Source of the DNA: an uncultured Collinsella sp.
GTDB taxonomy: Bacteria; Actinomycetota; Coriobacteriia; Coriobacteriales; Coriobacteriaceae
Assembly (NCBI GenBank): GCA_900764955.1
Contig: CAAFPY010000043.1
Span: 1-6,989, forward strand
Length of the DNA stretch: 6,989 nucleotides
Direction: 5' to 3'
Part shown: positions 6,256 to 6,989 of the stretch, one piece after another
Numbering within the stretch: the stretch's first letter is position 1
Layout of the letters: each line of letters opens with the position of its first letter
The notes under the pieces: model-generated
Databases searched by the model: none
What the model was told of the DNA's origin: nothing
The model's input: the letters and a program-made list of their open reading frames with translations, nothing else
Translations under genes and position numbers: made by a program

Positions 6256-6261
6256 ACAACG

Positions 6262-6708
6262 ATGAAGCAGATCGATACCACCCAGCTCAACACTGCCGCC
6301 TGCCAGGCTCAGGCTGCCGAGTACCACGCCCGCGGCTTTAACTGCGCCCAGGCTGTCGCTTGCACGCTCGCGCCCGCTGTGGGGCTCGACCCCCAGATCG
6401 CCTTTACCCTCACCGAGGGCTTTGGCGCCGGCATGGGCGGCATGACCGAGACCTGCGGCGCCATCTCGGGCGCCGTGGCCATCATGGGCTTTGTGATGAG
6501 CGACGGTATGGAGAACCCCAAGACCAAGGGCCAGACCTACAAGCTGTCGCGCGAGATTGCCAAGCGCTTTGGCGAGAAGAACACCACGACCGTCTGCGGC
6601 ACGCTCAAAGGCGTCGGATCGGACCAGGGTCCGCTCCGCAGCTGCCCCGGCTGCATCGACGACGCCGTCGACATCGCCTGCGATGTGCTAAAGCAGCTCG
6701 CCGAGTAA
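6262..6708 (+). CDS. C_GCAxxG_C_C family protein (putative redox protein)
   Basis: This is a small cysteine-rich protein of 148 residues, widespread in anaerobes, thought from its conserved cysteines to bind metal or take part in redox chemistry; the biochemical role is not established. The family pattern is clear: GFNCAQAV (25-32, C28), GFGAGMGGMTETCGAISGA (53-71, C65), a middle VCGTLKG (111-117, C112), then CPGC (128-131) and C140. C28, C65, C112 and C128/C131/C140 are candidate ligands. There is no signal peptide; the hydrophobic stretch at about 66-80 is probably a buried helix. The start is set by AAGGAG before 6262. It is transcribed away from the metY-like gene and converges on the YigZ gene. 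No promoter is obvious; TACCAT at 6225-6230 is a weak -10 candidate. Some family members lie near transporter or electron-transfer genes, but nothing here indicates a partner. Confidence 0.85.
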   Translation: MKQIDTTQLNTAACQAQAAEYHARGFNCAQAVACTLAPAVGLDPQIAFTLTEGFGAGMGGMTETCGAISGAVAIMGFVMSDGMENPKTKGQTYKLSREIAKRFGEKNTTTVCGTLKGVGSDQGPLRSCPGCIDDAVDIACDVLKQLAE

Positions 6709-6724
6709 ACGGCGACAACATAAA

Positions 6725-6773
6725 ACGACGGCCGGCGCGCTTGGGATTCATCCAAAAGCACGCCGGCCGTCGT
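6725..6773 (-). terminator. Strong hairpin between convergent genes, terminator for the YigZ-family gene
   Basis: ACGACGGCCGGCG (6725-6737) and CGCCGGCCGTCGT (6761-6773) form a perfect 13-bp GC-rich stem; the intervening bases can extend it with small internal stems. On the minus strand it is followed by TTTTATG, giving a short T-run, so it should end the YigZ transcript 3 bases past its stop. On the plus strand no T-run follows, though the same stem may still protect or end the C_GCAxxG mRNA. Confidence 0.6.
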
Positions 6774-6775
6774 CG

Positions 6776-6989
6776 TTAGAACTCGGCAAATTCGGGAGCG
6801 CCGACCTCAATCTCCTCACGCCCCGCCATAAGCTCGCGCATCTTAGCGCAAAACGGCTCTTGCTCCCCCGCTTTAAACACCAAGTGAAGTGTCACAGCAT
6901 CCGCGTAATCGGTATCCGAAACCTTGGCACCCGAATCCTGCGCCAAGCGAAGCACCTGCTCATACTGTGGATAGGCCACATGCACATCA
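6776..6989 (-). CDS. YigZ/IMPACT family protein, C-terminal fragment cut by window edge
   Basis: Only the last 71 residues are visible; the frame (last complete codon 6988-6986) is open to the right edge, so the start is outside. The fragment carries YPQYEQVLRLAQ, then a VSDTDYADAVTLHLVF strand region and an F-x-x-K-M-R-E-L-M-A-G helix, which match the ferredoxin-like C-terminal domain (DUF1949) of YigZ-type proteins. In full-length members this follows an IMPACT (UPF0029) domain, and total length is about 200-215 residues. The function is not firmly known; a link to translation or RNA binding has been suggested for the family. The GTG near the edge (6985) is inside the conserved domain and is not the real start. 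The assignment rests on a short region, so it is less certain than the complete genes. Confidence 0.75.
   Translation of the reverse strand, partial: DVHVAYPQYEQVLRLAQDSGAKVSDTDYADAVTLHLVFKAGEQEPFCAKMRELMAGREEIEVGAPEFAEF

Noticed and set aside
1..6989. Defence island, CRISPR array, prophage or transposon
   Set aside because: All genes are recognisable housekeeping, transport or small conserved families with uniform composition; no array of spaced repeats, transposase, integrase or att site is seen.

Overview
The window looks like ordinary chromosome from a high-GC, anaerobic actinobacterium. The gene set, strong GC third-position bias and Shine-Dalgarno style fit a Coriobacteriia gut bacterium such as Collinsella. 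That assignment is inferred from protein character and is not proven by a marker gene. Seven protein genes fill nearly all of the sequence; the first and last are cut by the window edges. I saw no rRNA, tRNA, CRISPR array, insertion sequence or phage gene.

Layout. Plus strand: the C-terminal three quarters of a CLC-family anion transporter with fluoride-type signature residues (to 1025), then a diacylglycerol/lipid kinase (1113-2075). These converge on a minus-strand run. Read in its own direction, that run is an O-acetylhomoserine sulfhydrylase-type PLP enzyme (6027-4744), an MFS exporter (4601-3297), xanthine phosphoribosyltransferase (3139-2561) and a small stand-alone release-factor-like ribosome-rescue protein (2477-2097). 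Divergent from the PLP enzyme is a cysteine-rich C_GCAxxG_C_C family protein (6262-6708). It converges on the 3' end of a YigZ/IMPACT family gene (6776 to the right edge).

The genes do not form one obvious pathway. They cover halide/fluoride export, lipid phosphorylation, purine salvage, ribosome rescue, drug or metabolite efflux, sulfur amino acid synthesis and a putative redox protein. The most distinctive features are regulatory. Twice on the minus strand (before the release-factor gene and before the MFS gene) a hairpin plus T-run of intrinsic-terminator type sits only a few bases upstream of the next gene's Shine-Dalgarno, leaving no space for a separate promoter. A further 10-bp inverted repeat with a GGGACAAA/TTTGTCCC core lies between the two divergent genes. 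I found no convincing previously undescribed multi-gene system; the best leads are the fluoride-type CLC and these palindromes.
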